A stretch of DNA of 64,000 nt, taken from contig CAYNID010000004.1 in assembly GCA_964397425.1 (NCBI GenBank), positions 124,001-188,000 of the forward strand. Direction: 5' to 3'. Source of the DNA: Hallerella sp964397425. GTDB taxonomy: Bacteria; Fibrobacterota; Fibrobacteria; Fibrobacterales; Fibrobacteraceae. How positions within the stretch are numbered: position 1 is the stretch's first letter; each line of letters starts with the position of its first letter. The notes under the pieces are model-generated. The model was given only the letters and a program-made list of their open reading frames with translations, did not search any database and was not told where the DNA came from. Shown here in pieces: positions 17,351-27,200 of the stretch. The position numbers and the translations under genes were made by a program.

Positions 17351-18283
17351 ATGTTAGGTATTGAACAAAAAAAAGGCGATCCGGATAAGCTCTGCGGCAA
17401 GATGGTCGCTTATGCGAAAATCATCCCTTCGGCGGCAAACTCTCAAGACTCGGGGCCGTTTCCCTTTTCATCCATGGTCCGGCATGGGATTCTCGCCGTC
17501 CGCGGAGAATTCGACAAGAACAGCAACATCAAGAACTTCATGCAGAGCGAAATGGGTTCTTCTGTCGACAAGGGAATTTCAAACATCCTCGAACGCATCA
17601 AGGAATCCGGCGGAGAACTGCCCGAAGATTTGGACATCGAAGCTTTCAAAGACCGCTTGGATGAACTTTCCCACATGGAAATCATTCCCATTCCTGCAAA
17701 AATCATGTTCTACGAAAGCGAATCGGAAATCATGCAGGAAAACGCCGACATTTACTACATCGGCGAATTTACAGGGATGAACCAGGCGCATCTTTGCATC
17801 ACCAGCCTTCCCCTTTTATACCAGGCGAAATACCGCGAACAACGCAACGCCGAAGAACAGGAATACATTAACGAAATTCTTTCGCAAATCGAATCCGACG
17901 GGTTAATCACAAGCAAATCGGAATGCGGCGAATTCTTGCCCGGCAAAGGGAATCTTCTCACGTTCGTTGGCAATTTGCAAGAACTGTTGGAACGCCAGGT
18001 CATTCCCTATCTTCTGTATCAAGCGGACAACGGCGAACAATTCCTATCGGGCCTCAACCGATTTCAAGAGTTCATGTCCCCGTACAAAAATCCGGAAGAC
18101 ATTCAAAAAATCAGCGACTCCATTCGGAAATTACGCACAAACGAAAACGATTCCCTGGAACGGAAAAGGCTCGAATTGCTCTGCCGTAAAGTCAGCGCCG
18201 TTTACCACGAAAAATTTGAACAGATTCCGGAAATTCAGCAAAGCCTTTCCGAATTGGACTCTTCCCAACCTGAAAATCCTTAA
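17351..18283 (+). CDS. Hypothetical protein, likely cytoplasmic
   Basis: The 310-residue protein has no signal peptide or membrane segment and I do not recognise the family. Residues 1-60 are beta-rich. The middle (about 55-100) is acidic and helical, with regular ILERIKESGG-type heptads, and the C-terminal 130 residues are strongly helical and charged. The start ATG has GGGGA just upstream. Codon use is like the neighbours, so it is a real gene. It sits between a lipoprotein and a PAP2 phosphatase, with 15 bases to the latter. Confidence 0.7.
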   Translation: MLGIEQKKGDPDKLCGKMVAYAKIIPSAANSQDSGPFPFSSMVRHGILAVRGEFDKNSNIKNFMQSEMGSSVDKGISNILERIKESGGELPEDLDIEAFKDRLDELSHMEIIPIPAKIMFYESESEIMQENADIYYIGEFTGMNQAHLCITSLPLLYQAKYREQRNAEEQEYINEILSQIESDGLITSKSECGEFLPGKGNLLTFVGNLQELLERQVIPYLLYQADNGEQFLSGLNRFQEFMSPYKNPEDIQKISDSIRKLRTNENDSLERKRLELLCRKVSAVYHEKFEQIPEIQQSLSELDSSQPENP

Positions 18284-18298
18284 CGCGGAAATTTTGCG

Positions 18299-18859
18299 AT
18301 GTTTCAAAAAATTTCGTTTTTAGACGAACGTTTTTCCCGGTACCTTTACACACATCGGCTTTCCGCCAAGTCAGACGGACTTTTGCGGATTTACACAAGA
18401 TTAGGAGACGGCTACGTTTGGGCGCTTATCGTCATCTTGATTTTCGCCATTTACGGCCCCAAATTTCTCGCGATTGTCCTGCTCCAGGTTTTTCCATCTT
18501 TGGCAGTTTCCCTTGGACTTTATTGGCTTGTCAAGTTTTCGACAAAACGCCGTCGCCCGTTTGACGCCATTCCAGAATTCAAAGCTCTGGTTCCGCCTCT
18601 TGACAAATACAGTTTTCCCTCCGGGCATACGATGAACAATCTGGCCATTGCAACGACTGTCCTTGTTTCTGTTCCCGCCGCCGGTGCCGTGATGATGGCT
18701 CTTCCGCTTACGTGGGGATTTCTCCGCGTTTATTTTGGCGTTCACTGGCTTTCAGATGTCATTTGCGGTTTTTTACTCGGCATCCTGAGTTTTTTGCTGG
18801 GGCACTGGATTTGGCTTTTAGCGCTTCCGCATCTTCAATTTCTCCCCCTGTTTTCTTAA
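18299..18859 (+). CDS. PAP2-family membrane phosphatase
   Basis: The 186-residue membrane protein has about five hydrophobic segments and the three PAP2 motifs: C1 KFSTKRRRP, C2 FPSGHT, C3 RVYFGVHWLSDV. Such enzymes dephosphorylate phosphatidic acid, phosphatidylglycerol phosphate or undecaprenyl pyrophosphate, with the active site facing the periplasm. Which lipid is used cannot be read from the sequence. The C3 motif has R and H in the expected places, so it should be active. It is followed by a bidirectional terminator. Confidence 0.88.
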   Translation: MFQKISFLDERFSRYLYTHRLSAKSDGLLRIYTRLGDGYVWALIVILIFAIYGPKFLAIVLLQVFPSLAVSLGLYWLVKFSTKRRRPFDAIPEFKALVPPLDKYSFPSGHTMNNLAIATTVLVSVPAAGAVMMALPLTWGFLRVYFGVHWLSDVICGFLLGILSFLLGHWIWLLALPHLQFLPLFS

Positions 18860-18882
18860 TCTTTTTTGAATTTCATGCAAAC

Positions 18883-18925
18883 GAAAAGTCCGCGGAAAGG
18901 AGCGTTCCATCCGCGGACTTCTTTT
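18883..18925. terminator. Bidirectional terminator between PAP2 and RNase G genes
   Basis: GAAAAGTCCGCGG (18883-18895) pairs with CCGCGGACTT (18911-18920), which is followed by CTTTT. Both flanking genes point towards it. Confidence 0.75.
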
Positions 18926-18938
18926 AAGCAGAACACGT

Positions 18939-20477
18939 TTACGCGAAGTTGTAATCTTCTGTAATGTCTTCGTCTTTTTCGTTAAACATGTAGAACTGGC
19001 TGGGGAGCATCTTTTCGTCTTCCACCAAAACCAGCTTCATTTCGTGCTTGTATTCCAGATAGTGGAACATCCGGGCTGCATCCTTGACAAGCAAATCGAC
19101 CATCTCGGAACTGACGACCATTTGCACTTTTTTCAAGCGGCCCTTGGTGCGGGCGCGAGAAAGCCAACGGTCTATGGCAGAAAGAGTCGTTTCCAAACGG
19201 AACACATGCCCCGTTCCTCGGCAGACCGGGCACACGTGCGTTTTTTCTGTCATCAAATTGGTGCGGACCCGTTTGCGGGTCACTTCCATCAAACCGAACT
19301 GGCTCAGCGGAGTCGGCGTAATGGGAGCCTTGTCCTTGCGAATCGCCTTGCGGAATTCCTGATAAATCGCGTCGCGGTTTTCTTGAGATTCCATGTCGAT
19401 AAAATCAATGACGACAAGTCCGCCGATATCGCGCAAGCGGAGCTGTTTGGCAATTTCATAACAGGCGTCAACATTCGTTTCGAAAATGATTTTTTCCTGA
19501 TCTTTGCCATGCACCTTCGGACCCGTGTTCACATCGATCGCCACCAGAGCTTCTGTTTGGTCTATGACCAAATTGCCCCCATGCGGCAGCGGGACAGAAC
19601 GTTGGAGGGAACGGGCGTAATCATCTTCGATTTTGAAATACTCGAAGAGGCTCTCTTTGGAACTCCAAAGCTTGACCTTGCTGATTTTGTCGGACGAAAG
19701 CTTTTGAAGTTCTTCGCGAATGGCAAAGTACTCGTCGCGGTCATCGACATAGACGTAATCGGTGTTGTCGCTGAAATATTCCCGAATCGTTTGCGAAACG
19801 GAATCCGATTCTTTGTAAATGCAAGTTTCGGCGGGCTGATGCTCGAAATTGAATTTGGTCGCCTCCCACTTGGCTTCCAATTCGTGCATCTGTTTTGAAA
19901 TTTCCAGTTCGCTTTCGGAAAGCCCGTTGGTGCGGACAATGTAGCCCACATCCGGCCCCTTGAGACGGCGGACAACTTTTTTGAATTCGCGGCGGACTTT
20001 CGGATCGCGGGCACGCTTGGACACGCCGATGAAATTCGTTCCGGGCATGCAAACGAGAAAGCGCCCGGCAAAGCTCAAATGCGTCGTCAAACGGGCGCCC
20101 TTGGTGCTGATGGGCTCTTTAGTCACCTGCACCATGATTTCCTGTCCCACGTGCAAAATCTGGTCAATGGAAAGTTCCTCTCCGACAGCCATGTCATCAT
20201 CTTTATCACCGTATTCGCGAGAAAGAAGAATGTTCCTGTCGATGGCATCTTCCTGATGAAGAAATCCGGCCTTTTCAAGCCCGATATCGATAAACGCCGC
20301 CTTTAGCGCGGGAATCACAGATTGCACAACGCCTTTATAAATATTGCCGAGAACACGGTTGGAATCTGCGCTTTCTACAACGAGTTCAGCGAGATCGCCT
20401 CCTTCCATCACGGCAATTCTTTTTTCGTAAGGTGTCATGCTAATCAAAATGCCACGCTTAGAATTTTGAACAGCCAT
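18939..20477 (-). CDS. rng: Ribonuclease G/E family endoribonuclease
   Basis: The 512-residue protein is an RNase G-type enzyme that processes rRNA ends and decays mRNA. It has an S1-like RNA-binding part (about 35-125), an RNase-H-like fold, and the DNase I-like catalytic core with VAIDVNTG and GGLVVIDFIDM carrying the two metal-binding Asp. The Zn-link CPVCRGTG lies near residue 400. It lacks the long C-terminal scaffold of RNase E. The ATG at 20477 has AGGAG 8 bases upstream, and the 76 codons before it lie in non-coding DNA and the next gene. It is the last of a minus-strand run from 22682. Confidence 0.92.
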   Translation of the reverse strand: MAVQNSKRGILISMTPYEKRIAVMEGGDLAELVVESADSNRVLGNIYKGVVQSVIPALKAAFIDIGLEKAGFLHQEDAIDRNILLSREYGDKDDDMAVGEELSIDQILHVGQEIMVQVTKEPISTKGARLTTHLSFAGRFLVCMPGTNFIGVSKRARDPKVRREFKKVVRRLKGPDVGYIVRTNGLSESELEISKQMHELEAKWEATKFNFEHQPAETCIYKESDSVSQTIREYFSDNTDYVYVDDRDEYFAIREELQKLSSDKISKVKLWSSKESLFEYFKIEDDYARSLQRSVPLPHGGNLVIDQTEALVAIDVNTGPKVHGKDQEKIIFETNVDACYEIAKQLRLRDIGGLVVIDFIDMESQENRDAIYQEFRKAIRKDKAPITPTPLSQFGLMEVTRKRVRTNLMTEKTHVCPVCRGTGHVFRLETTLSAIDRWLSRARTKGRLKKVQMVVSSEMVDLLVKDAARMFHYLEYKHEMKLVLVEDEKMLPSQFYMFNEKDEDITEDYNFA

Positions 20478-20617
20478 TAAAACTCCTAATGAATAGTCTA
20501 AACTTTTGGATTCGCCTGAAATGGCGAAACCCTCGGAAAAATTAGCAATATGGGGAAAACCTAAAAGCGGAAATTGAACATGAAGAACGTCAAAAAGGCC
20601 ATCCGGCAAGTCGGCGG

Positions 20618-21580
20618 TCAACCGTTCAAATGTTCTGGCGGACGGGATGCGCTTTTCCGGATGCTCTGCCATTGCTTTTGCACCAAGGCGTCCGCAATTC
20701 GGCAAACCTGTTCAGAAAGCCACATCCACGTCATGGAATTTTCCCGGTAATCCGCCTCTCCGAACATTTGAATGCGCTTGTCGCGGCGAAGCGCGTCGAC
20801 CTGCCGCAAAGCGGTCCTGTCCCCGGGTGGATAAATCGCATACGTGATTCCGCCCCACTGATTGAGAATGCTGAACGCGGGAACATCGGAAGGCCCATCG
20901 GCGATATAAATCATGTTTTCAAACGGAATCCGGCGATTCTCGCCTTCGATTCGGGAATTGACATCTATCGTTTCGGGGAATTTATTCGAGCCCTTGTTGA
21001 TTTCAAACAGATAACGCGTTTTAGACGTATTGTCCAACGCGCAGGCGACCTGGGAAATTTCACATTCTTTCGGAACAACGTCTAGCGGCGAAAATCCCGG
21101 CGACGCCGGAGTTTCTATAAATTCGCAGCCAAAAATACCGTCGAGATACGGTGCCGCGGCGCTCCCGCGGATCGTTTCCGCAAATCCCGTACTGACGACA
21201 TAATGTTCTAACCGGATGTTTGCCGCCCGGTAATCGGGATTTTCTTCTACCCGTTTGCGGATTTCCGGGAAAAAGTCGGGAAGTCCCGGATAAAATTCCA
21301 GTTCCGCGCCACATTCGCGGAGAATCCGATTTGAAAGTCCCGGCATTTTACCCGCTTTGACATAAGTCAAAACATGGTTCAGGTAAGACGTGTCCCGGTT
21401 GACGTGAACACCGCATTTTTCGTAATACGCGGGCAAGGCGTTCACCTCTTTCCAAAACTGTTTCCCGTCAATTTGGTAACGCCGGAACAGCGGATCCTGC
21501 ATATAACCGGAAATGAGGGTCTTGTCAAAATCCCACACCATGGCAATCACATTCTGTTCAAAAGGTCTTGATTCCATCAT
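20618..21580 (-). CDS. HAD-family phosphatase
   Basis: The 320-residue protein has the HAD motif I VWDFDKTLISG (nucleophile Asp), a Ser/Thr after strand 2 (VSTGFAE), and motif IV YIADGPSDVPAF. It looks like a small-molecule phosphatase, of the kind related to phosphoserine phosphatase-like proteins, but the substrate is unknown. The cap between motifs I and II is long (about 30-150). Its start overlaps the M23 gene stop in TGATG, so the two are translated as a pair. A GTG at 21583 is possible instead of ATG 21580. Confidence 0.8.
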   Translation of the reverse strand: MMESRPFEQNVIAMVWDFDKTLISGYMQDPLFRRYQIDGKQFWKEVNALPAYYEKCGVHVNRDTSYLNHVLTYVKAGKMPGLSNRILRECGAELEFYPGLPDFFPEIRKRVEENPDYRAANIRLEHYVVSTGFAETIRGSAAAPYLDGIFGCEFIETPASPGFSPLDVVPKECEISQVACALDNTSKTRYLFEINKGSNKFPETIDVNSRIEGENRRIPFENMIYIADGPSDVPAFSILNQWGGITYAIYPPGDRTALRQVDALRRDKRIQMFGEADYRENSMTWMWLSEQVCRIADALVQKQWQSIRKSASRPPEHLNG

Positions 21581-22413
21581 CACCTGGACTGGATAAAATA
21601 ATTCTCCGGATCGACAGATTCTCCATCGATGCGGATTTCGTAATGGAGACCCGATCCCGCAGTTCGCCCCGAACGGCCTACCGTAGCGATGGGATCTCCT
21701 CGAGAAACCGTTTGCCCCGGCTTGACCAAGGCTTTTTCGATGTGCGCATAAAACGTGCGAATGTGATCCGTATGCTGGATTTTCACCGTTTGCCCAAATC
21801 CGCGGTGAGCGCGGACTTCAACAATTTTGCCCGCCCCAGTCGCCATGACGGTATCCCCTTCTTCGGCAAAGAAATCAACGCCGCGGTGCGGAAGCCGCTG
21901 TTCCGTAAAATGGTCGTTCATCATGCCAAAACGGTTCGTGACGACTTTGTGATTTTTCAGCGGATGCAACACGGGGATGGCCTTGGCAAGACCCGCATTC
22001 GCAACCAGGGAATCCCGGAAAACGGAATACGTCCGATACGTTTGAAACAAGGCTTCTTTCCGTTTTTCGCGGTGCAGGGAATCGGCGGAATCAGAGGATA
22101 CCGGCAGATGAATCCCCCCGATGGCGTAAATGCTGTCCTGAAGCGCTTCCGTATTTTGCAAAAAACGTTCCGCACTGTCATTTTGCACCCGGAGTTCGTT
22201 GAGTTCGCTCCGAATTTGCCTGTTTTGCTTCCGCAATCCAAGCAAGGTTCCGTCGCCGATTTTATCTGCAAGTTCAAATGGCGAAAAAAGGACAAAACCC
22301 AAAGCCGCGAGTATCGCTCCCAATATCCACAGGGCGGGCTTCAACGGCGACATCCGGGCGTTTTTCGATTCGCCCGTTTTTTCGGAGAAGAAATGAAAAT
22401 TCCACTTTTTCAA
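21580..22413 (-). CDS. M23-family peptidoglycan peptidase or LytM-like protein
   Basis: The 277-residue protein has one membrane segment (about 25-45), a coiled-coil (60-110), and an M23 domain (about 150-277). HRGVDFFAEEGD supplies the metal-binding His and Asp, YAHIE the catalytic His of the central loop, and LHYEIR the third metal-binding His. The usual HxH is GLH here, so the first His of that pair is missing. It may be a weak enzyme or a LytM-type activator of amidases. It follows a small gene and is coupled to the HAD gene. Confidence 0.85.
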   Translation of the reverse strand: MKKWNFHFFSEKTGESKNARMSPLKPALWILGAILAALGFVLFSPFELADKIGDGTLLGLRKQNRQIRSELNELRVQNDSAERFLQNTEALQDSIYAIGGIHLPVSSDSADSLHREKRKEALFQTYRTYSVFRDSLVANAGLAKAIPVLHPLKNHKVVTNRFGMMNDHFTEQRLPHRGVDFFAEEGDTVMATGAGKIVEVRAHRGFGQTVKIQHTDHIRTFYAHIEKALVKPGQTVSRGDPIATVGRSGRTAGSGLHYEIRIDGESVDPENYFIQSR

Positions 22414-22421
22414 AGAGGGGC

Positions 22422-22682
22422 CTACTTTTCAACGGAACGTTTTTTCAACCGTCCAATGCGATTTATCGATTCGGAAATATCGCCGACCAGGGCGACGACT
22501 TCCGGTTTTTCCTTGAGGCTTTCCAAATCACCGTTTTCAAGCGCCGGCAACAAATATTTTCCCAACGCTTTATATTTTTCCCCAAGACGAGACTCTTCGA
22601 CAGCCAAATTTACCCGGTTGAGCGCAAACGCAGCGCATTCCAAAGCACCATCTTTTAGCGAATTTAAGGCGTTTTTCGACAT
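22422..22682 (-). CDS. Small hypothetical protein
   Basis: This 86-residue protein has no signal or membrane segment and is mainly helical, with the repeating pattern NRVNLAVEESRLGEKYKALG. I recognise no family. An AAGGAGAG site lies 9 bases before the ATG at 22682; an upstream ATG at 22703 is worse placed. It lies 8 bases before the M23 gene, so both are cotranscribed and it may relate to envelope growth. Confidence 0.65.
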   Translation of the reverse strand: MSKNALNSLKDGALECAAFALNRVNLAVEESRLGEKYKALGKYLLPALENGDLESLKEKPEVVALVGDISESINRIGRLKKRSVEK

Positions 22683-22747
22683 CGGTTCTCTCCTTTTCGT
22701 CACATAAAATAATAGTTTTTAAGGCGTTAAAAAAATGGAGACATTTT

Positions 22748-22894
22748 ATGAGCCGAAGAGATCGCAGAAAAGCCGAGCAAGCAGCGAAGAATTTCACGCC
22801 GAGTAAGAAAAAACGGATGAGTACGGTCAGCATCACCATCCTGGGACTTATCGTTGTAATCGCCTGGATTGCTTTTGTCATGGCTCGAAACTAG
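22748..22894 (+). CDS. 48-residue single-pass membrane protein
   Basis: The gene is too short for many predictors. The product has a basic N terminus (MSRRDRRKAEQAAK) and one hydrophobic helix (about residues 29-45, SITILGLIVVIAWIAFVMA). GGAG lies 7 bases before the ATG. It is divergent from the minus-strand small gene and ends 12 bases before dnaN, so both may share a promoter. Function is unknown; the pattern is that of a small inner-membrane protein. Confidence 0.6.
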   Translation: MSRRDRRKAEQAAKNFTPSKKKRMSTVSITILGLIVVIAWIAFVMARN

Positions 22895-22906
22895 TCGAGG
22901 TCGGAA

Positions 22907-24028
22907 ATGAGATTTCAAATTGAAAAAACAAAACTTTTAAGCGCGTTGAATACCGTTATCGGCGCAGTCCCCAACAAAGCGACCATCCAGGTGCTGAACA
23001 ACTTCGCCATCCGGTTAGAAGGCAACATCCTTGAAATCAGCGCGACAGATTTGGATTTGGGAATTCGCGTCAAGCTGGAAGTGCAAGCCGAAGCAGACGG
23101 CGCAGTCGTCGTCAACGCCAGAAGGCTTTTGGATTTGATCAAAGGCCTTATCGATCCGAAAATTGAAATTCTGACGGTCGAAGTCATCGATTATTTGGTT
23201 ACCGTCCGTTGGAGCGAACGCGGCAAGGCTTCCATCACCGGATTCGATGTCAGCGATTTTCCACCGCTTCCCGATGTGGCCGATGGAGAATCCTTTGAAC
23301 TCGGCAAGAGCGAACTGGATTTCCTCGCCGGAAAGACACTGTTCTCGGTTTCAACAGACCAGAACCGCCAGAATTTGAACGGAGCTTACATGGACATGCG
23401 CCCGGGAAAATTGATCATGGTGGCAACGGACGGACACCGTTTGGGAAAAGCGTTCATCGAACTAGAAGGAAACACGATAGAAAAGGGATTCATCATCCCA
23501 CCCAAAGCGATTCAGTTTGCGCTCAAAAGCATTCCAAACGATTCTACCATTGAAATCCGCGTTTCCGACACGTACGTTCTTTTTGCAAACGACGGTGTGC
23601 AGATTGTTTCCAAGCTCATCGAAGGGCCTTATCCCAAGTACGAAGCAGTCATTCCGTCTTCTTTCCAACGAACAGTCCAACTCAACCGTACGGATTTTTT
23701 CAACAAAATTTCAACAGTCATTTCGATGGCGAATGCGAGAACCCGAATGCTCCGTTTGCGTCTAGACGGCAATCAGATGGAACTGTCCGCAAGCGATGCG
23801 AACATCGGCGGCGATTCGACTGAAGCCCTTTCCGTTGTGCACGAAGGCGAAGGCGTTTACGACATTGGCTTCAACGGACTTTACATGCTCGAAGTTTTAA
23901 AGCTTTGCCAAAGCGAAGAAGTCATTCTCCGGATGAACGGTCCGCTTTCCGCCTGCATCATCGAACCCGTCGGGACGGACATGAATTGCATGTTCTTGCT
24001 GATGCCGCTCCGTCTTGTCGAAGAATAA
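22907..24028 (+). CDS. dnaN: DNA polymerase III beta subunit (sliding clamp)
   Basis: The 373-residue protein has the three-domain clamp fold. The start MRFQIEKTKLLSALN, the VSTDQNRQNLNGA and VATDGHRLGKA segments and the C-terminal LLMPLRL are typical. The clamp binds replication and repair proteins through a hydrophobic pocket and gives the polymerase processivity. GAGG lies before the ATG. In many bacteria dnaN is next to dnaA, but here neither dnaA nor recF is adjacent. A strong terminator follows. Confidence 0.97.
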   Translation: MRFQIEKTKLLSALNTVIGAVPNKATIQVLNNFAIRLEGNILEISATDLDLGIRVKLEVQAEADGAVVVNARRLLDLIKGLIDPKIEILTVEVIDYLVTVRWSERGKASITGFDVSDFPPLPDVADGESFELGKSELDFLAGKTLFSVSTDQNRQNLNGAYMDMRPGKLIMVATDGHRLGKAFIELEGNTIEKGFIIPPKAIQFALKSIPNDSTIEIRVSDTYVLFANDGVQIVSKLIEGPYPKYEAVIPSSFQRTVQLNRTDFFNKISTVISMANARTRMLRLRLDGNQMELSASDANIGGDSTEALSVVHEGEGVYDIGFNGLYMLEVLKLCQSEEVILRMNGPLSACIIEPVGTDMNCMFLLMPLRLVEE

Positions 24029-24047
24029 CGTTTTGAACATTAACAGC

Positions 24048-24080
24048 AAAACGCGGCGATGGACATCGCCGCGTTTTATT
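24048..24080. terminator. Terminator after dnaN
   Basis: AAAACGCGGCGAT (24048-24060) pairs perfectly with ATCGCCGCGTTTT (24065-24077) around the loop GGAC. The symmetric A and T flanks make it usable from both sides. Confidence 0.9.
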
Positions 24081-24082
24081 TT

Positions 24083-24172
24083 CAATCGTTATCAGTAACG
24101 GTAAATTCCGGTTGGCACGAACCTTCATGCTCAGCCTGTTCTTGCCTCAGCGTGGAAAGATGCACGCCCAAT
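24083..24172 (-). pseudogene. ahcY: Decayed copy of the ahcY 3' end
   Basis: The block from 24083 to 24172 matches the 3' end of the intact ahcY gene at 31303-31408. Its first part, TTATCAGTAACGGTA and the following AATTCCGG, agrees with 31309-31332 apart from one missing base. The 42 bases 24131-24172 agree with 31367-31408 with one mismatch. Between them about 15-18 bases are lost. The reading frame is broken, so it is not functional. Both copies point the same way, so they bracket the helicase-lipoprotein-NYN segment as direct repeats. Confidence 0.85.
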
Positions 24173-24235
24173 GGAGTCTTCCTGGTTGATTTTATTTGTT
24201 TTCAAATTTAAAACCGGGACCCATTTCCCATGAAG

Positions 24236-27200
24236 CTACCGTTTTTCCAATTCCATTTCCGGTAAGATAACGGGGCAAAGGTCTTCGCGTTCCTTATTAC
24301 TCCAAGCTATCACATAGCGAATCCGTACGGATTTTACAAAATACCCCAAATCTTTTAAATGAGATATTTTCGCTTTGGCCTTTTTTGACAAAACTGCGAC
24401 GGGATTCTTTGAACCGCTAGAGTCGAATAATCCGCCTCGAGAATACTTCAACACATCGCCACTGCGCAATTTGAAAATCCGTTTTTTCAAAGATTTGCCT
24501 TCATCTGTGGTTTCGCCATAAGAGTAATCCAGCCACATATCGCTGTGGCCAAACTGACAAATGATTTCTGTTGGTTCGGAGCACTCTGTCTTTTCCACGA
24601 TGACTGGCGCATATTTATCCAAGAAGGGGCAACAATGGAAAACATACAGTTGCTTTTTCGCCCGGGTAAAACCCACATACAACACTCGCCGACCCTGTTC
24701 AGAACTCGCTCTTTGATCCTTAATCATCATGTAAACCCGATCAAATTCACGGCCCTTCGCCTTATGAATTGTAGAGACGACAACTTCGTTCTTTTCGCCG
24801 CACTCAAAATCGGAAATTTGGGATTCCATCAAGAATAGTTTCAAATCGTTTCGATAGAGCCGTTCACTGTACTTTTGATAAACTTCAAGTGCTTTCAAAC
24901 AAATGGGCAACAAGGAACTCGTTTGATAATTCTGCTTCAATTTCTCCACAGTTACATTCCATTCTTTAGGGCCTATGATAGGATTGTCATTGCTCGACAG
25001 CCATTTCATCAAACTTCTGAATTCAACAAGATCGTAAAGAGAAAACCTATCGCCGTCCTGAATCAATTTCGCCTTTACTTTTTCATGATTCAGTAGAGCC
25101 ATCATTTTTAAGGCATCGTCGTTCGTCTGAGTCAAAACACAAACGGTTCCCCGAGGGGGATGTTTTTTTATATGCTCAACAATGGGATACTCCATATTCG
25201 GGCAATCAAACTTGCGGACCCGTACGGCACCTTCCCCATCCGACACGGCTCTGCTCGGATTGACTTTCAAACGATTGGGAATATCTTGGACAAAGGCGTT
25301 GCAGAAATCAACGACCTTTTTGATGCTGCGATAATTTTCAACCAGTTCATACTTTTTCGCCTTGTAAAGTTCCATAAAGCGATTTAAGTCAACAGAGGTT
25401 GAACCATCCTTTTGATGAAGGCCTTCGAAAATATTCTGGTCATCATCGCCCACAGCAATAACGCGCATGTCCTCGTTTTCTTCTATCAGGGCTTGAACCA
25501 ACGCAAACTGATGCTCATCCATATCCTGAGCTTCATCGATAACCAAGACTTTTTTGGTTATCTTGCTGTGTTCAATCTCTCCGTTCTTGATTTTGGCAAC
25601 GGCCATTTCAACCGCTGATTTTACCCTCTCCAAATTACCCATGGTGCCAAGCAAATCAAAGGCATAGGAATGGAATGTTTTAGCGGTTAAAAATGAAGCC
25701 GCATTACCTATCAACTGATGAAGTTTTTCCTTAAAATCAATGGCTGCGCTGCGGGAGAATGTCAACATCAACAACTGTTCATGCTTTACATCTTCCAACA
25801 GCATCAACGAAGCGAGTTTGTGGACAAGAACCCGTGTCTTTCCACTCCCCGGCCCAGCAGCTACCAGAATATATTGGCAATTCTTATCTTCAACAATTTG
25901 CCGTTGCCTTTCTGAAAGAGAACCTATAATTCGATGGTATTTTTCAGGCGTAATATTATGATTGATTTCATCCCGGCGATTTCCTTTGAAATACTTATTC
26001 AGAAACATTTTGTAATCCAGCGAGAAATAATCTTTAACAAATGTCTGCGCCTGTTTGCTGTCACGCACCATCATGTTGGCATATTCTCCAACAATATGAA
26101 TTTGCTGCATTTTCATTTGATAGAAATTATTCAGCTGTTCGTAGTCATCAACTTTATACTTAATCAAGTTACTTTTTTCGATTCGATGAATTTCAATCGC
26201 ATTGTAAAGGACCAAAAAACCATCTTCCAAACGCAACGCATTTATCTTGGAGAGATACAGGAGTGTTTTTTCAAGATCCTTATAATTCGCCGGCGCATTG
26301 GAAAACAATGAAATCTGATTTTCGTACGCCATCAGCAATTCTTTTTCCGAAAATTGGATTAAGGCTTCTTCATGTGAATTCGCCTCGGCAGAGGCGTTCT
26401 CTTGATAAAGTCGTTCAACAACAAAATAAGCAAATTGAATACGATGATTAAAATCTTCCTCTAAATTTTCAAGGGAGACCTTCAATTCAATTTTAGTGTT
26501 GGTATCAGAGCAATAATTTTTTTCAATAAGACCGTGAATCATCCAAAAAAACAGGATCGTCTTTATATCCTTTACATTCGCCTTCTTGATGCCTTTGGAA
26601 TCAGCTTCTTCGTTCAATTCCTTCAAATTGAAAATGGTCTTTCCCGTTTGCAGTTTGGAAATAATGAACCGTTCAAGTAATTCAAATCGCTTTACCACTT
26701 GTTTTGACTTATTTTCGCCATCCCCTTTTCTGATATAGGCGGTTAAATCCTTGGAATCCGCCAAAATATTTTCTGCACGCAGAAGCTGAACTGTTTCCTG
26801 AACAACGCTACATTCCAAGCCCAGTATATCGGCGATATAATCGATGCGGGATTCCGCTTCATCCTCTTTTGCTTTGAACACACTTCTTTGCGAAATCAAC
26901 AAGCTTATAATTCGAACGGCATTTTCTTTCTGCTTTTCGTCAAACAGATTCGAAGCGGCAATTTTACGACGAGCTTCGTCCATATTCGAGACAAGGATTC
27001 CCGTTGCATAAACCCGTGGACAATTCTGTTTACGTTCAATATAGCCGGCATCTTCCAAGGCGAGAACAGCTGTTTTTACACGGGTTTCCACATCACCATT
27101 GGAATCATCGAAGCCAGCTTCTCTTGCTATTTCCAGAGGAGAGCGTTTCAGCACCGTTCTATTTTTTGTCAGAGATTTGATAGCCTTCCAAACCTGCTGA

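Noticed and set aside
19044..19898. A 284-codon plus-strand frame opposite rng
   Set aside because: Shadow of RNase G; no ribosome site, no domain.
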